A DNA stretch of 64,000 nt. Source: Chloranthus sessilifolius (Eukaryota > Streptophyta > Magnoliopsida > Chloranthales > Chloranthaceae). The position numbers were made by a program, and so were the translations under genes. The notes beneath the pieces were generated by a model, which searched no databases, was not told the origin of the DNA, and saw nothing but the letters and a program-made list of their open reading frames with translations. This document shows positions 44,648 to 56,297 of this stretch, one piece after another. Numbering within the stretch: the first letter of the stretch is position 1; each line of letters begins with the position of its first letter. The stretch covers positions 74,465,301 through 74,529,300 of the forward strand of contig CM037592.1 of the NCBI GenBank assembly GCA_021018995.1. Reading direction: 5' to 3'.

Positions 44648-44944
44648 GGTGTTTGTGAATTTGGTAGATTTAGTTTTGTTTTATAAATCTACAACTGCGT
44701 GTTTGATTTTACTAACTGCATTTGTAAGTTTTACTGTTTTTCAGTATTTTTTGTGTGTAGTTCATCAGATCTAAGGCTACTAGTGAGAGGAGAATTGTGC
44801 TGGAGACTGCTCTGTAGTTTGCATCCCTCTACTCCCCTATTATTTTTTAGATCTGTTGATAATTTCTGTTAGAATAGTTAGAAATTTTGGTTGCTTCTTT
44901 CTGTTGTGTGAGGATTTATTCTACATTCAGTTTGTGAGTGTTGT

Positions 44945-46567
44945 ATGTTTGGTAGGAGAACTCTTCAACCTCAGATTATTCTACTAAATCCAGAGGTTGA
45001 AAGACTTCTCAGATCCAGACCAACTACATCCACAGCTGTTGAAATTGAATCTGTTGAAATGGGTGAGCAGCAATTTCGAACTCTCAAGGAATTTAATGCA
45101 CGAGGATCTACAATTCCCTTCATACGCATTCAGTTCCCTGCTGCTCAAGGAAACTATGAAATCAAATCTTCCATCATTCAGATGTTGCCCTCATTTCATG
45201 GCCTGACCAAGGAGGACCCTTATAAGCATATAGACGAATTCTTAGGACCGTGCACTACCTTCAATAACACAGGTTTGGGGGAGGAGGCAACTAGGATGAG
45301 GCTCTTTCCTTTTTCATTAAAGGACAGAGCCAGGACCTAGTTGTCCATGCTTCCACCTAACAGTATTCAGTCCTGGAGTGATCTCCAATGTCAGTTTCTG
45401 GCCAAATTCTTTTCCATGTCAAAAACCAGTCAGTTGAGGAAGGGTATCATCTCTTTTGCCCAAGATCCAACTGAAGACTTTCATAAATCCTGGGAGGGAT
45501 TTAAGGAACTCCTCAAGAAATGTCCCCACCATCAAATCCCTGAATGGCAATTGGTTCAAAGCTTTTATCAGGGAATTGATGCTAAAAGCAGAGATATGAT
45601 AGATGCCTCCTGTGGTGGCACCTCTCTCCATAAAACTGCTGAGGAGGCATGGGAGCTCTTTGACATCATCAGTGAAAACTCTATGCAAAGGAAAACCTTA
45701 GCAAGAGATCTAGAGCCTCCTAAATTGATGAAAGAGAACACCTCAAGAGGAAAGATATATGAAGTGAGTGTGCCAAGTGAGTTGGAAAGGAAAGTGGACA
45801 GCTTAACTCTGAAATTTGATTGGCTGATGGGAGCAATGCAGTCACTTGTGGCTGCTAGAGTGGAGGAGGCATGTGTCATATGCCAGTCCCCTGCTCATCC
45901 CATGGAAGAATGCCCATTTGTTGACCAATTTTCTGATTTTATAACAGAGCATGTGGCTGCAGCTCAGTCTTATGGGCAGCAACCTGCTGCTAGGTATCAA
46001 TGGAGGAACCACCCCAATCTAAGGTGGAGACAAGATGGATACCCCAGCCAGCAGTAGCAGCTTACCCAGCAGCCCATGCCCTACAGAAATGCTCAGCCCT
46101 ATCGAGAAGGTTATGCCCCAAGGCCTCAGTATAAGCAACCCATGGCCCAACTTGTAGCTCCTCCTATGCAGCAAGCTGCACCCCCTCCAGCTGTGAGAGC
46201 ACCTTCCTTTGAGGAACAAGTTCTATCTTCATTATAGAGCTTGAACACCTTGACCCAAACTGTGCACCCTCACAATCAGAGCATCAAAAAGATAGAGGAT
46301 CAACTTGGTCAGCTGTCTGATGCTCTGACTAGGAGAGAGGGAGGAAGGTTTCCTAGCCAACCACAAGACAATCGACAAAGGAAATTTGTAGTTTGTGAAG
46401 TTTCCTCCACTTTTGAGGAAGCCAAATCTGTTACAACTTTGAGAAGTGGTAGGCTAGTGGACAATCAAGTGGGCCGTGAGCCTGTGAGAAGCTTGGAGGA
46501 AGAGAATGGAGTGATTTCTCCTAAAACACAACAAAGACCACCAATGGTGGACTTGCAGGAACAATAA
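44945..46567 (+). pseudogene. Athila-B gag
   Basis: The ATG at 44945 (MFGRRTLQPQ) opens the frame. Landmarks are IQFPAAQGNYEIKSS, MLPSFHGLTKEDPYKHID, FPFSLKDRA then a TAG where Trp is expected (45338-45340), and LAKFFSMSKTSQLRKGI. CPHHQIPEWQLVQSFYQGID, CGGTSLHKTAEEAWELFD and KVDSLTLKFDWLMGAM follow, with a CVICQSPAHPMEECPF zinc-knuckle-like block near 45875. A Gln/Pro-rich tract with a TAG near 46056 and another near 46236, and IKKIEDQLGQLSDAL come next, then the end at 46567. Homologous to the Athila-A and Athila-C gags, it is the best preserved of the three but is still broken by three stops. Confidence 0.92.
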
Positions 46568-46599
46568 GCTATGAATAGAGGATAATGAGGATCCTCAAG

Positions 46600-47375
46600 A
46601 AAAGGAAAAAATAAAAAAGAAAGAAGTCCCATTGGCTAAGGATGCAAGTGAGGGAGCACCCCCACATTTGCCATTTCCTAAGGCATTGCAAGGAACTTCC
46701 CCTTTTGACAAAGGGCAAGGTAAAATTGAGGAAATGATGGAGACTTTCAAACAAGTAAAGATCAATCTGCCTTTGCTTGATGCCATTAAACAAGTCCCAG
46801 CCTATGCCAAGTTTTTAAAAGAACTATGCACCCATAAAAGATAATCCAGGATATACATATCCAAGAAAGTCTTTTCAATAGAGAAAGTGAAACAAATTTT
46901 ATCGATTGCAACCCCAACCAAATTCCAAGACCCTAGCACCCCCACAATCCCTTGCATAATTGGGGATCACATCATTGACAAAGCATTATTAGATCTAGGA
47001 GCCAGTGTAAATTTGCTTCCATATTCCCTATATGAGAAGTTGGGCTTGGGAGAACTAAAGCCCGCCCATGTGGTCCTACAACTGGCTGACAGATCTGAAA
47101 GGAAACCTGTGGGGATACTTGAGGATGTTTTGATTAGAGTTGACAAATTCTTCTATCCTGCTGACTTTTTGGTATTAGACATGGAACCAAGCAAATGTGC
47201 TTCTTCCATACCTGTGATTCTAGGCAGGCCCTCTTTGTCCACAGCCAATGCCCACATACAATGCAGGTATGAGATCATGGAAGTGTCATTTGGAAACATG
47301 AAGGTTAAGCTGAATGTGTATAACACAGGCTCTCAACCCTCTCCTGATGAGGCTTGTTTTTCCATTAATGCCTAA
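46600..47375 (+). pseudogene. Athila-B protease
   Basis: A pre-protease segment (46632-46844: PLPFPKALQG-like, IEEMMETFKQVKINLPLLDAI, AYAKFLKELC) ends at a stop. The retropepsin domain follows (46887-47375): PCIIGDHIIDKALLDLGAS with the Athila-type catalytic DLGAS at 46992, NLLPYSLYEKLGLGELKP, then VILGRPSLSTANA and a C-terminal GNMKVKLNVYN. It aligns along its full length with the Athila-C protease. In a complete element RT would follow, but here only a TAA and an unassigned stretch do. The protease would mature Gag-Pol. Confidence 0.92.
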
Positions 47376-47800
47376 AAGAAGGTGATGCATAATAATCCAC
47401 ATTGGTTGGTGCAGGAAAATGCTTGGTTCACAGATGGAAAACTGCACCCAGGAAATGGACACTGGCTGAGGAAAAGTTCCATGAAAAATGCCACGTTTGA
47501 TGAGCCTGAGGAAACCATGGACCCTCCAGACCATCCAGATTAACCATTGCAGTCAGTATGTATCATATGTACCATACTCTGTTTTTGTTTGTAGGTTTTT
47601 ACTTAGTTGTCATTTGATCCCTTTCCTTTACAATAAAAAAAAAAAAGAAAACAATAAAACTACCATGCTCAATACTAGACCGTCATTCTCAGCTGTCCTG
47701 AGGTAATGAGAGCTGTTCATAAGAGAATCTAATCATGGGGTACCACGTCAACTGAGCCTACAGAGAACTGAGACTACGAATGCCCAAAAATGCAGCTTTA
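47376..47800 (+). other. Deletion region and post-pol spacer of Athila-B
   Basis: 47376-47535 is open in the protease frame after the TAA (NPHWLVQENAWFTDGKLHPG, then EPEETMDPPD) and matches nothing that I recognise. It may be linker or the last residues of integrase. From about 47555 (TGTATCATATGTACCATAC) the sequence matches the region after integrase in Athila-C (63765) and Athila-A (21169). RT, RNase H and the integrase core are therefore absent. Confidence 0.7.
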
Positions 47801-47809
47801 TTTGATTTG

Positions 47810-48160
47810 TAGAAGTCTTCGACAGGTAGAGTTCACTTTTTGATAGGTCACAGGGTAATCTCATCAGGATGTTTGATGGTTTCGATAGGTGCTGCACCTT
47901 TCGATAGGTAAAACTAACTTTTCGATAGGAACAATAGAGATTTCGATAGGTTTTAGACACCAATCAGGATCCTATCAAAATGAAGATTCAGCTGTGGTTT
48001 AAACTGATCGAAAGGATGGTTCCACCTATCATGATCCTATCAAATCATTCCCTGTCAAAGTCTTATCTACTATGTTTTCGATAGGACGCACGAACCTATC
48101 AAAACCATCCAGTTCATCCTATCAGAATTGTTTTCACCTTTTATATACCCGTCGATAGGT
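47810..48160. repeat. Internal CCTATCGA motif array of Athila-B
   Basis: About 14 copies of TTCGATAGG or CCTATC(G/A)A lie in 350 bases. The left half is nearly all in the inverse orientation (TTCGATAGGT) and the right half mostly in the plus orientation. The motif is that of the LTR array, but the surrounding sequence is different. A TATA box and one last motif copy lie at the right edge. Confidence 0.92.
48142..48149 (+). promoter_or_regulatory. Putative internal promoter TATA box before Athila-B ORF2
   Basis: TATATACC lies at the end of the internal array. It is followed by a CT-rich leader (about 48185-48245) and an AACCCTAG block, with ORF2 starting 331 bases downstream. Athila-A has the same arrangement. 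Confidence 0.6.
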
Positions 48161-48472
48161 CATTTATGCCTCATTCCACACCTTCTGCAAACCCTAGCTC
48201 TTGTTCCTCTCGCAGTCGCCTCCCTCTTCCTTCACTAATCCCTCATAGAACCTATAGCTATTCAGTCTCCCCTTTTGTCAGAACATTTAGCTTGTACATA
48301 GGAGCATTTTGCCCCTAATTTTAGAAAAATTAGAGCTGGACAGTGCAATTTCAGTGAAACCCTAGGTATTGTGAGGTCAGTTGCCTTTCCCCCCATCAAT
48401 CTGTCGATCCTCTAATTTCTAAACCTCAAATTCCGCCTCAAGTTGGTAAAAGCTTAATTTCTAAAGAGTAAA

Positions 48473-51373
48473 ATGGATGAGCCGGAGGAAACCCTCGCGA
48501 ACATACGCCAGAGAACAACTGCTTCCACCCGCAAATCCTCCAAAAAGTCGAAGCCAGCTGACAAACCACCTGTCAAGAGGAAGCTCCCTGAAATCTCACC
48601 CACAAAGACTCCTAAAGCTAAGAAATCCAAAGCTGTTGAGATTCAGGAACCTAGAGTAGAAGAAATTTCAGCAAGAGCTGCCCCTCCAGTAACACTGCCT
48701 GCGGGGTTAACTACCCCCAATGAGTTTGTAGAAAAATTGAGTCTTGTCCCTGAAACGAATTTTGATCTGACATATTTTGCCACCATTGGGGAGTGCCTGG
48801 GGACATTGGAATACTTGAAAAAAGGTCTGCTATCCCTACTTTCACCCTTGAAAGAAAATGTCTATCCCAGATTAGTGAAATTGTGGTACCAGAAACTGAC
48901 GAAGAAGGTGGTACCTAGAGCTGAGGATACACTGGAAATATTGATTGATGATTGGCAGCTGACTACCGATTGCAGAGATATTGGGATAGCTTTGGGAGTC
49001 CCATATCAATGTGACTCCACCAGAGCTGAGGGAGCACCTACAGGGGCCACATTTTGGGAAATGGCTAAATAGCTCACTAATGGAATCGTGGGCTCTAGTG
49101 AATCCTTGATGAGAAGAGACCTCCATCCTACCCTCCGACTCATTGACACCATTCTGAGGAAAAATGTCTATGTCTCTGGCCATTTACAAGAGAGAAGGAC
49201 CCCTTTAGTGGATGCACTATACTTTTGTTCAAAGGGTTTGTGAATGCACCTAAGCTGATTTTTGAGACAATGGTGGATATCAATGACAAGGTGCGGAAGA
49301 GGCAAGCTTTTGCTAAAGGAGGTGGCCTACCTTTTTGCAGACTCATCACATATCTGCTCAGGACTGGGAAATATAGGATTAAGCAATCTGAACCAATGGA
49401 GAAGCTCACCTTTAAATTGTATGGTAAGCGAGAATGGTCAACCAGCCTCACATTGATTAAGAAAGGCCAACCAGTTGGAAGGGAGGTGGCTGAGAAGACA
49501 ACCACTTTCGTGGCAGCAGAGACTCCTGCAGAGATACACTTAGCCACCCCCCACCCACCATACCTATCCCACTACCCACACCTCCACCCACTTTGCTTTT
49601 TCCATTTATATCAGTCCCTCTTCAACCAGACATTCCCCCATCCACCTCTGAACCTGTTTTACCTCCACCCACCTCCCAGGTCCTCCACCCTGACATCCTA
49701 GAACCCTCCATATTATTCGAGCTCACCCCTACCATCCCTTCTCCACCTAGTACCCAACCCATTTCTACTTCTCCCCCATCTCCAACCCCTTTGCATCCAC
49801 AGGGTGTGAACCTATTCACCACTTCTGGGTTCATAGCCTTCATGACCTCAATTGTGGAGGATGTCGCTCATGAGTACACTCCACTTCCTAACTCCCCCCA
49901 CCCCACTCTTCCTCATTTTCACCATGCACCATCCTCTCCCTTCCAACATGTCCACGCACCAGCCCCTTCTACTCCCACCAGGCCTGACACCCTCACTAAA
50001 ATCCTTTCCATCCTCCAATCCATTCAATCCCAATTAACCATCAACACCGACACCCAGACCCTCATGAGCTCATGTCTCCAATCAATCCAATCCACCCTTA
50101 TCCCATCCGCTTTCGCTCCTCAACCCCCTCGCCTATCCCCTCCTGTTTCACCAATACCCACTCCACACCACGCAGCTGCTCAGCCTGAGGAACTAGCCGC
50201 ACCTACTCTCCCCATCCTTTCCTCACCACAGGCCACTATACCCTCTTCCCCAGATTTACTGGTTTCCCCTACAGCTGAATCCCCTATACCATTCGCCTCC
50301 CCCCACCTATTTTCCAGGATGCCTCCACCCAAATTGATCCATGGGTGGATCTGGTTCTTTCCACCCCCTCCTCTTCATCCACTACACCCTTGTCCTTGCC
50401 TATTGTACTTCGCCAATCCATGTACATACCTCCCTACCTCACCCTCCTGTATGCAATGCGGGACAACCCTTACATCCACAGGGATGTCTTGAGAGGTATG
50501 GCTACACTTCGAGCCTCCATTGAAGCCCCTTATGAGGAGAGGATTGCCAACATCGAATTGGAACACCGAATTCAACTCCGCGATATCTCTCAAGGATGGT
50601 CTGAAATCCTGACTCGTTATGAGTCAGCAAAACAAGTGGCAGCGGCTGAGAGTCTCATTGCCAAATATGAGAAGAAGAATTCGGAGCTTCTCAAGAAAAA
50701 GTTAGCCAATGCTCAGGAGATCCTCAAGGCCACCAAAGAACTATCTGATGCCAACCTGCTCTATGCTACCAAACAGATTGACATACTGGAGAAAAAGGTT
50801 GCCTCCCTTACCTCTCAGCCATTCCAACCCACCCCTCTTGCCACTGCCCCTCCTCCAGCACCTCCTGCTCGCATCCCTGGCCCCCTTTCACTCAACCTCC
50901 TCCCACCCCCCTGTGGATGTGCACCCTCCTCCAGCCCAGGAACCCCCCCGACTCAAACTGCCCCTCAAAAACCCAAAAGGGCTCCCCCCAAGAAGAAAGT
51001 CACCTCCAAATGACCTGCCCCCTCTGCTGCCCCTGCCAAAAAAGGGAAGATGCCTGTTGCCCAGTCTAAAACAACCTCTTCCACCCAGCCCCCTACCCAA
51101 CCTGCTGCCCCTTACATCTTAATGACAAAGGCATGACGAAGGAAGACTGCTGCAGCTCTTGGTTTGGATCCCACTGCCCTTTTTCCTTTCGATTCCGATT
51201 CTGATTCTGCTGTTGCTGTCGATCCCAAAGGAAAATAGCCTGCTGCCTAGTCTGAGGAGGCACCAAAGAAATCGCAATCGAGGGCTAAATCTAAAGGCAA
51301 AGCTCCCTTATCCAAGGATGAGCTGAAAAACATGGCTGACCTCTACGATTGGCCAGATGACACCTGCAAATAG
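48473..51373 (+). pseudogene. Athila-B ORF2 (env-position ORF)
   Basis: The start at 48473 (MDEPEETLANIRQ) is chosen because the Lys-rich N-terminus follows in frame (KSSKKSKPADKPPVKRK, PKAKKSKAVE). The globular domain (about 48740-49470) has FDLTYFATIGECLGTLEYL, VYPRLVKLWYQKL, ILIDDWQL, RRDLHPTLRLIDTILRK, LPFCRLITYLLRTGKY and a C-terminal YGKREW. The Pro/Ser/Thr-rich middle includes EYTPLPNSPHP (about 49872) and CLQSIQSTL (about 50070). Then come IPPYLTLLYAMRDNPYIHRD and a long charged coiled coil (50490-50810), a Pro-rich stretch and a Lys-rich tail ending NMADLYDWPDDTCK. Frames change three to four times, with TAG at 49070 and TGA at 51012. I see no membrane segment. A nuclear, DNA-bound role is inference. 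Confidence 0.82.
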
Positions 51374-52586
51374 CTATGGCATCTTGTTGTTTTAGTTTCT
51401 TCTCCTTTTCTCATGTACATATTTGGCATTATAATATATTTTGTCTTCATGTAGATTTTCTATATCTCTCTTTTTCCCCCCTGTACCTCCACTTAATTTC
51501 ATGCTGCTCACAGTGGGGACACTATTTAGTTTAGGTTTGGGGGTGTGGCATGGATGCCAATAAACTAGTTAATTGTAGTACAACCAAGTTGAAAAGGAAT
51601 AATTGAAAAGAGAATGAATTCACCTCATATTTGTTGTTAAGGAAACTTAAAAACCATTTGCAACTGAAGCAAGTTGAGGTTTTAACATTTTTCATGAAGC
51701 AAATGTCAAGAATTTTTGAAGAAATTTTTAATGTGTAGTAAACCAGAAATGAGAAGAGACTGTGAGGATACTCCCCAAAAATTTGGATGGAAGGCCATAG
51801 TCAGTGAGAATTGGGCCTGAAAATTTCTATGAAGAGTGTCTTGGCAATTTCTTCTGCTTTGAGAGCTGACTGGACTTAATCTTGACCACTAGAAGTTAGG
51901 CAAATCCAAATTGAAACAAGCTTGACAGCATTCATAACACGAAAGACATTAAGTAAGGCCATCCCTTGGATAGTTTGAGCCTAAAATTTTCTCACCTTTG
52001 AACTGCCCTTGAAGCACACCACTTGAGCCGTAAAAGCCCAGATTTTCTTTGATGAAAACTAGAAATTCTAAACCCAAAACCTTTTGACCTATTTCAGTTC
52101 ACCCTCAATCTGAGAAATCAGGAAGAGGAAGGAGGAGAAAGGTTAGAGGAGCAAGGTCTTAAATCAGGTTGAAAGAAAGAACAACACAGTTTGTGGTATT
52201 TGTGGTATTACGCTTAAAAAAAAAGAAAAAAAAAAAGAGCAAAAGAAAGAGAAAGAGAAGTCATTTCATTGAAAGATTAGAAGGAAGAGAAGAAGCTGGC
52301 CACTTTGGCTCTGAAAATTCAAGAAGTATATGGAATTGTGCTGAATTAAAGAAGGAGTCTAGATCACCTCCTTACCTTTACTGATTTCTCAATTTTGAAC
52401 CCTGTTTACTCCTTGTGCTCTTTCACAAACCTCATCCCTAAGCCACATTACAACCCAAATAAAAAGCCCTTACTGATCTGAAAGTGGATTGAGCCGTCAT
52501 GTGGATATGAGAATTTGCTTAATCTATGGTGTAAAGAGCTGGAAAAGTCAAAAATTCAAGCAATGCCTATGCTCCTGCTTGTAGTC
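51374..52586 (+). other. Conserved 3' non-coding region of Athila-B, truncated on its right
   Basis: It is collinear with 24890-26280 in Athila-A: AGGTTTGGGGGTGTGG at 51533-51548, then CTAGAAGTTAGGC, ACTGCCCTT, an A-rich tract (about 52216-52240), AAGCCACATTACAACCC and GAGCCGTCATGTGGA. It stops at TGCTTGTAG (52584). The last half-kilobase, including the polypurine tract at the LTR, is missing. Confidence 0.72.
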
Positions 52587-54566
52587 CTATGCAGACCCAG
52601 CAACAACACACCAGAGGGCAGCACATCACTGAGCCCTTGGAATGCGTGGCTGCAGCAGAACAAAGGAAAGGAAGTGAAGACAGGTCTTAAAACAACCTAT
52701 CGAAAGGGCATCTGAAAGACTTCGATAGGAGCTGAAGGATAAAAGAGAAGAATTCGTGCAGTTGGAGAAGGGTTCGATAGGATCTGAAGGCAGAAAGAGG
52801 AAGACATGTGCTGAAGTGAGGGATTCGATAGGATCCCTGAACCTATCGAGTAGATGAATGAAAGAGAAAGCTCATCCTATCGAAAGCTTGCTTGAGGAGA
52901 AAAAGAGAACCTGTCGAAGGCTTCCTGAACCTATCAAAATGAAGATGCTAGAATTGAACCTATCGAAGGATGCTTAAGCCTTTCGATAGGAATGAGAGCC
53001 AACCTATAGAGATGACGACATGCAGAGCTGAACCTGTCAAAAAGGACATCTTGACCTATCGAACTACTCAGCCAACCTATCGAATACTCTAGATAATGGG
53101 CTGAGGACCCTGAAGCTTCAAAGAGAAAACTCATCCTATCGATACTTATCGAAGAGACCAGGGAACCTATTGAAAGGGACTACAAGCTTAGTTTTAACCT
53201 GTCAAAAGCTTCTCCAACTTGTCGAAATCATGTGCTGAAATCCTCAGAAACTATGCTATGCACACGCTGAGACTTGGTAACTTGCTGTACGCAAACCGAG
53301 ACACTTTGGTGACCAACGTGACATTCTAGAAGATGCCCTAGAAAGCCCTAACCGACCCACGTGCTTTAACAGAACTCTAACAAACTCTGACGACCTTTCA
53401 GAAGGGAGTTTTGGCGAGAAAAATAGAGGAGAAAGCTATATATAGAGATCCCCAATTGCCATTGTGGAGGATGGAAATTCTGAACAATTTCCTTGAGATC
53501 AGAGCTTGCAGTGAGATTCTATTCTCCTTCCTTTAGCCCAACCATGGTTGGCTAATTCCCTAAGAGCAGTAAGGAGTGAGTTAGATCTGTGATTGGGTAA
53601 GATTAAGAGTGTTGCTGAGGTTAATTACTGCACAGACTACAGATCTGAGAGCATTTCATTATAGAGTGAGTTTGATTGCAATGTAAATGTTTCTTTCAAT
53701 GTTTTAATTTGATCTAAAGCTCTTTTGATTCCTTTTGGTGCTCGATCGGATTTGTGTAGAGGAGTTGCTTGATCAGCTCACCCACTTAACTGGTAGACCT
53801 CTTGGATATCATCTGAATTCCCTGGATCTGATATCCCTATAATTTCCTGCGTCTATGACCTAGAAATTGCAGCATCTGTAGTGGTTTTAATTGTTCTAAT
53901 TGAGGCTCTGGCTTTGTAGGAGATCACTAAGATGGTCTGTGACCATTAAAGTGGATAAATCATAACCTTAAGGTAAATCTAAGCTCAGGCATCAATTGGA
54001 TTCATCTGCTGCAATCCATGGATTCGATAAAGTTTATAGGATGGTCTATGACCATTAAAGTGGACAGATCATAGCCTTAAGACCAGGTGGATCCTGTGAT
54101 TTGGAGTGGAATTTATACCCTATAGCTGTGCTTGTAGCCAGCTGAGGGACTTGTGTGCTTTTGAACCCCTGTAATATGCTTAGCTCAACCTGATTGCAGT
54201 GAAAACAACCTCCAAGCTGTTCTTCTCCATTTTCTGAGTTTTAAACCCTCCATCTGCAAGATCTGAGGCTCTAGTTTCGATCTAAGACAATCTGCATTTT
54301 AATTGTAGTTTAGATTAAGTGAAAATCCAATCTAATCTCTCCCCTGTCTTTTAGCTAGACCAACGTTAGTTAGGGTGCCAGATCTCTTACAGATCTGGAG
54401 ATTTACCTAATTCCAAACCACCTCTCTGTGGACTTCCCCTTACTTTTAAAACTTGCTACAAAGGATCTTGTATCTTGCAGGCCTAGGAGCTCCCAGCTGT
54501 GCTGAACCCATCTCTGTTTTCTCTTGATGTTTACACCATAAATCAGCACACTGGAATTCCCCAACA
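52587..54566 (+). repeat. 3' LTR of Athila-B, lacking its first 166 bp
   Basis: It matches 42659-44623 from CTATGCAGACCC on. The start TGTTAAGTGGGG is absent, and the join has CTATGC microhomology with CCTATGCTC just upstream (52566). The CCTATCGA array is at 52695-53230 and the TATA box at 53436-53445. Unlike the 5' LTR it keeps about 23 extra bases near 53390-53410. Confidence 0.93.
52695..53230. repeat. CCTATCGA motif array in Athila-B 3' LTR
   Basis: Partner of 42770-43290, with about 20 copies. Several positions keep CpG where the 5' copy has lost it and vice versa. Confidence 0.9.
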
Positions 54567-54571
54567 GTGCC
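54567..54571. repeat. Target-site duplication of Athila-B, right copy, GTGCC
   Basis: Perfect match to 42488-42492. Tat-3 sequence resumes after it. Confidence 0.92.
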
Positions 54572-55163
54572 CCAGCCTCATAAATAAAAAAAAGAAGATT
54601 GACTAAAATGTCAAGTAAGGAAGAAGACTACTAGATTACCTGCACATAAATAGAACTTGAAGATCACTTAAGAGCAGAACGACTGAAGCTCCTCGAGGAG
54701 GCCAATAACTCCTGAAGCAAAGAAAAAGACCCTTGTGAGGAACTTGATCATCAATTCTTACCAGATAATTGATGGTGTCCACACCACTGCCCTTACCTAG
54801 AATCACCCTATTGCAACCTGTGCACGTCTGTCTTGATGTAATGCGAAGAAGCTATCTTGCGCAAGATATGACAGACAATAAGGGTAAAAGATCATCATAT
54901 TGTCTTTATAGAATTCCAAGAAGAATTAGAGCTCGAAACTCCCCAATCTCCGGATGTACCACAACTTCAGATATTTTAGAACTCACTAGAAGAGGAATGG
55001 AAATCGCCGCCAGGCGATGACGAAGACTATTGGAAAGATCTCCCTGCCCTGGAGTTAGCGGAACATGGCTTCCAAGCACAATCAGACACAGAGGAAGATT
55101 TTGACCACGACAATAGTGACCTCCGCCCCGATCATGAAGGATGGGAATGCCCCTGTGAGTATC
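54572..55163 (+). pseudogene. Tat-3 polyprotein, acidic protease-RT linker, continued after Athila-B
   Basis: This short piece lies between two Athila elements. It reads (frames broken) an acidic stretch with EEEWKSPPGDDEDYWKDLP (about 54985-55045) and DTEEDFDHDN with WECPC at the end. It continues the acidic region seen left of 42492 and would lead to RT in a complete element. I find no domain with a known fold. It ends at the Athila-C LTR start, and GTATC (55159-55163) is the expected duplication of that insertion. Confidence 0.65.
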
Positions 55164-55489
55164 TGTTATTCACTGAAAAGTACCACTTTTCACCTCTTAA
55201 CCTAGCCTTTGCTACACCTTCTAGGTATCTAATAATCCTTTGTTTAGTGTGTTTTGTAGTTAGTAATAAATTGTGCAGCATAATACAAAGTCCATGCCTT
55301 TCGTGCCAAGAAGAGAGAATCTAAGGAAGAGATTGGCACCTGAGCCAAAGACTGAAGGAACACCATGGTGGTACACACCATGGTGACTATTTTGTATGTT
55401 ATAATGGAACAAGAAAGTCCAACAGATGAAAGAAGCATAGATGTGAGTAGAGAGCTGCAACAACAGCAACTGCATAGCAGCAAAGGAAC

Positions 55490-56130
55490 AAATGACTTAT
55501 CTCACATAGTTGAGATGCTACCTCATGTGGCTAAAGCTGTAGCAAAGCTTCCTCGCACAACTAAGATATGTAGGATAAGGGAACTCGCACAACAGTCACA
55601 CACTTTAGCTGTAATCAATGCCTAAGGAACTCGCGAGGCTCTCAGGCACTAAGCCTTCAAAAATATAGCTCGCGAAGCTCTCACAAGGATCAAGTTTTAA
55701 AGCAGCTGCGTGCACTACCTCGCGAGGCCCATTTTCACAAGGAGCAACAGCAAACTTGCGAAGTTCTCACATGGCTCTGGAAGAGAGAGATGCCCAGAAA
55801 TTATCTCGCGCGCTTAAAGCTATACCCTTTGCCTAGTGAGATGTGTCATTCATTTGATAAGAAGCCAAGCAAGTATAGAGCTCTACTACGCGAGTACCTC
55901 GCGACAGGAAATACTGAAGCTCTATTGTGCGAGCAAGCCAAGCACTACAAATTCTTCTGTGCGAGTGCATTCAAAGCTAAATCAGCTGAACGACAATCCA
56001 AAGTCCACCTACGTGAGTGAACAACCTTCCAAGCCAAATTCTTACCTCATGAGGACTTTGCAAATTGTGCGAATGAATTAATAAGCAGAAGGCAGCCCCG
56101 TGAAGCTTGGGCTTTCCACTTCCCAATTTT
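55490..56130. repeat. CTCGCGAG-type motif array in Athila-C LTR
   Basis: Copies include CTCGCACAAC, ACTCGCGAGGC, GCTCGCGAAGCTC, CCTCGCGAGGC, CTCGCGCGC, ACGCGAGTACCTCGCGAC and TGTGCGAG. The CpG positions are better kept than in Athila-A. Confidence 0.8.
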
Positions 56131-56290
56131 AACTCAGGAACTTTTTGAGGATTTCCCAAGGTCTAGGGCACACATCTTGAGGCCTTGATCTCGAGGCACA
56201 CATACCAAGGCATCCAAGGGTTGTAATAGTGCCACATCTACCCTAAGATTTAGGGTTTAATCTTTTATTGGCTAAGGTATTAGGACTGAG

Positions 56291-56297
56291 TATATAA
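56291..56297 (+). promoter_or_regulatory. LTR promoter TATA box of Athila-C
   Basis: TATATAAA in GAGTATATAAACTG, at the same position relative to the array as in Athila-A. Confidence 0.72.

Larger units (their letters stand above)
42493..54566 (+). mobile_element. Athila-B: Athila-type element of a second family, RT-RNase H-integrase deleted, ORF2 kept
   Basis: It comprises LTR (42493-44623), PBS, gag, protease, a short unassigned stretch, spacer with internal motif array and TATA box, ORF2 (48473-51373), 3' region and a truncated 3' LTR (52587-54566), flanked by a perfect GTGCC duplication. LTR sequence and motif (CCTATCGA) differ from Athila-A and Athila-C, while gag, ORF2 and 3' region are homologous. 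RT, RNase H and integrase are missing between protease and spacer. The first 130 comparable LTR bases show about 8 differences. Confidence 0.93.
36474..55163 (+). mobile_element. Tat-3: second Tat-type copy, interrupted by Athila-B and cut by Athila-C
   Basis: It comprises LTR (36474-38476), PBS, gag, linker, protease and G-patch-like region to 42492. Athila-B (42493-54566) and its duplication follow, then 590 bases of the protease-RT linker (54572-55163), then Athila-C. It is the same family as Tat-2 and was inserted in it. RT and integrase should lie beyond Athila-C, outside the window. Confidence 0.85.
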
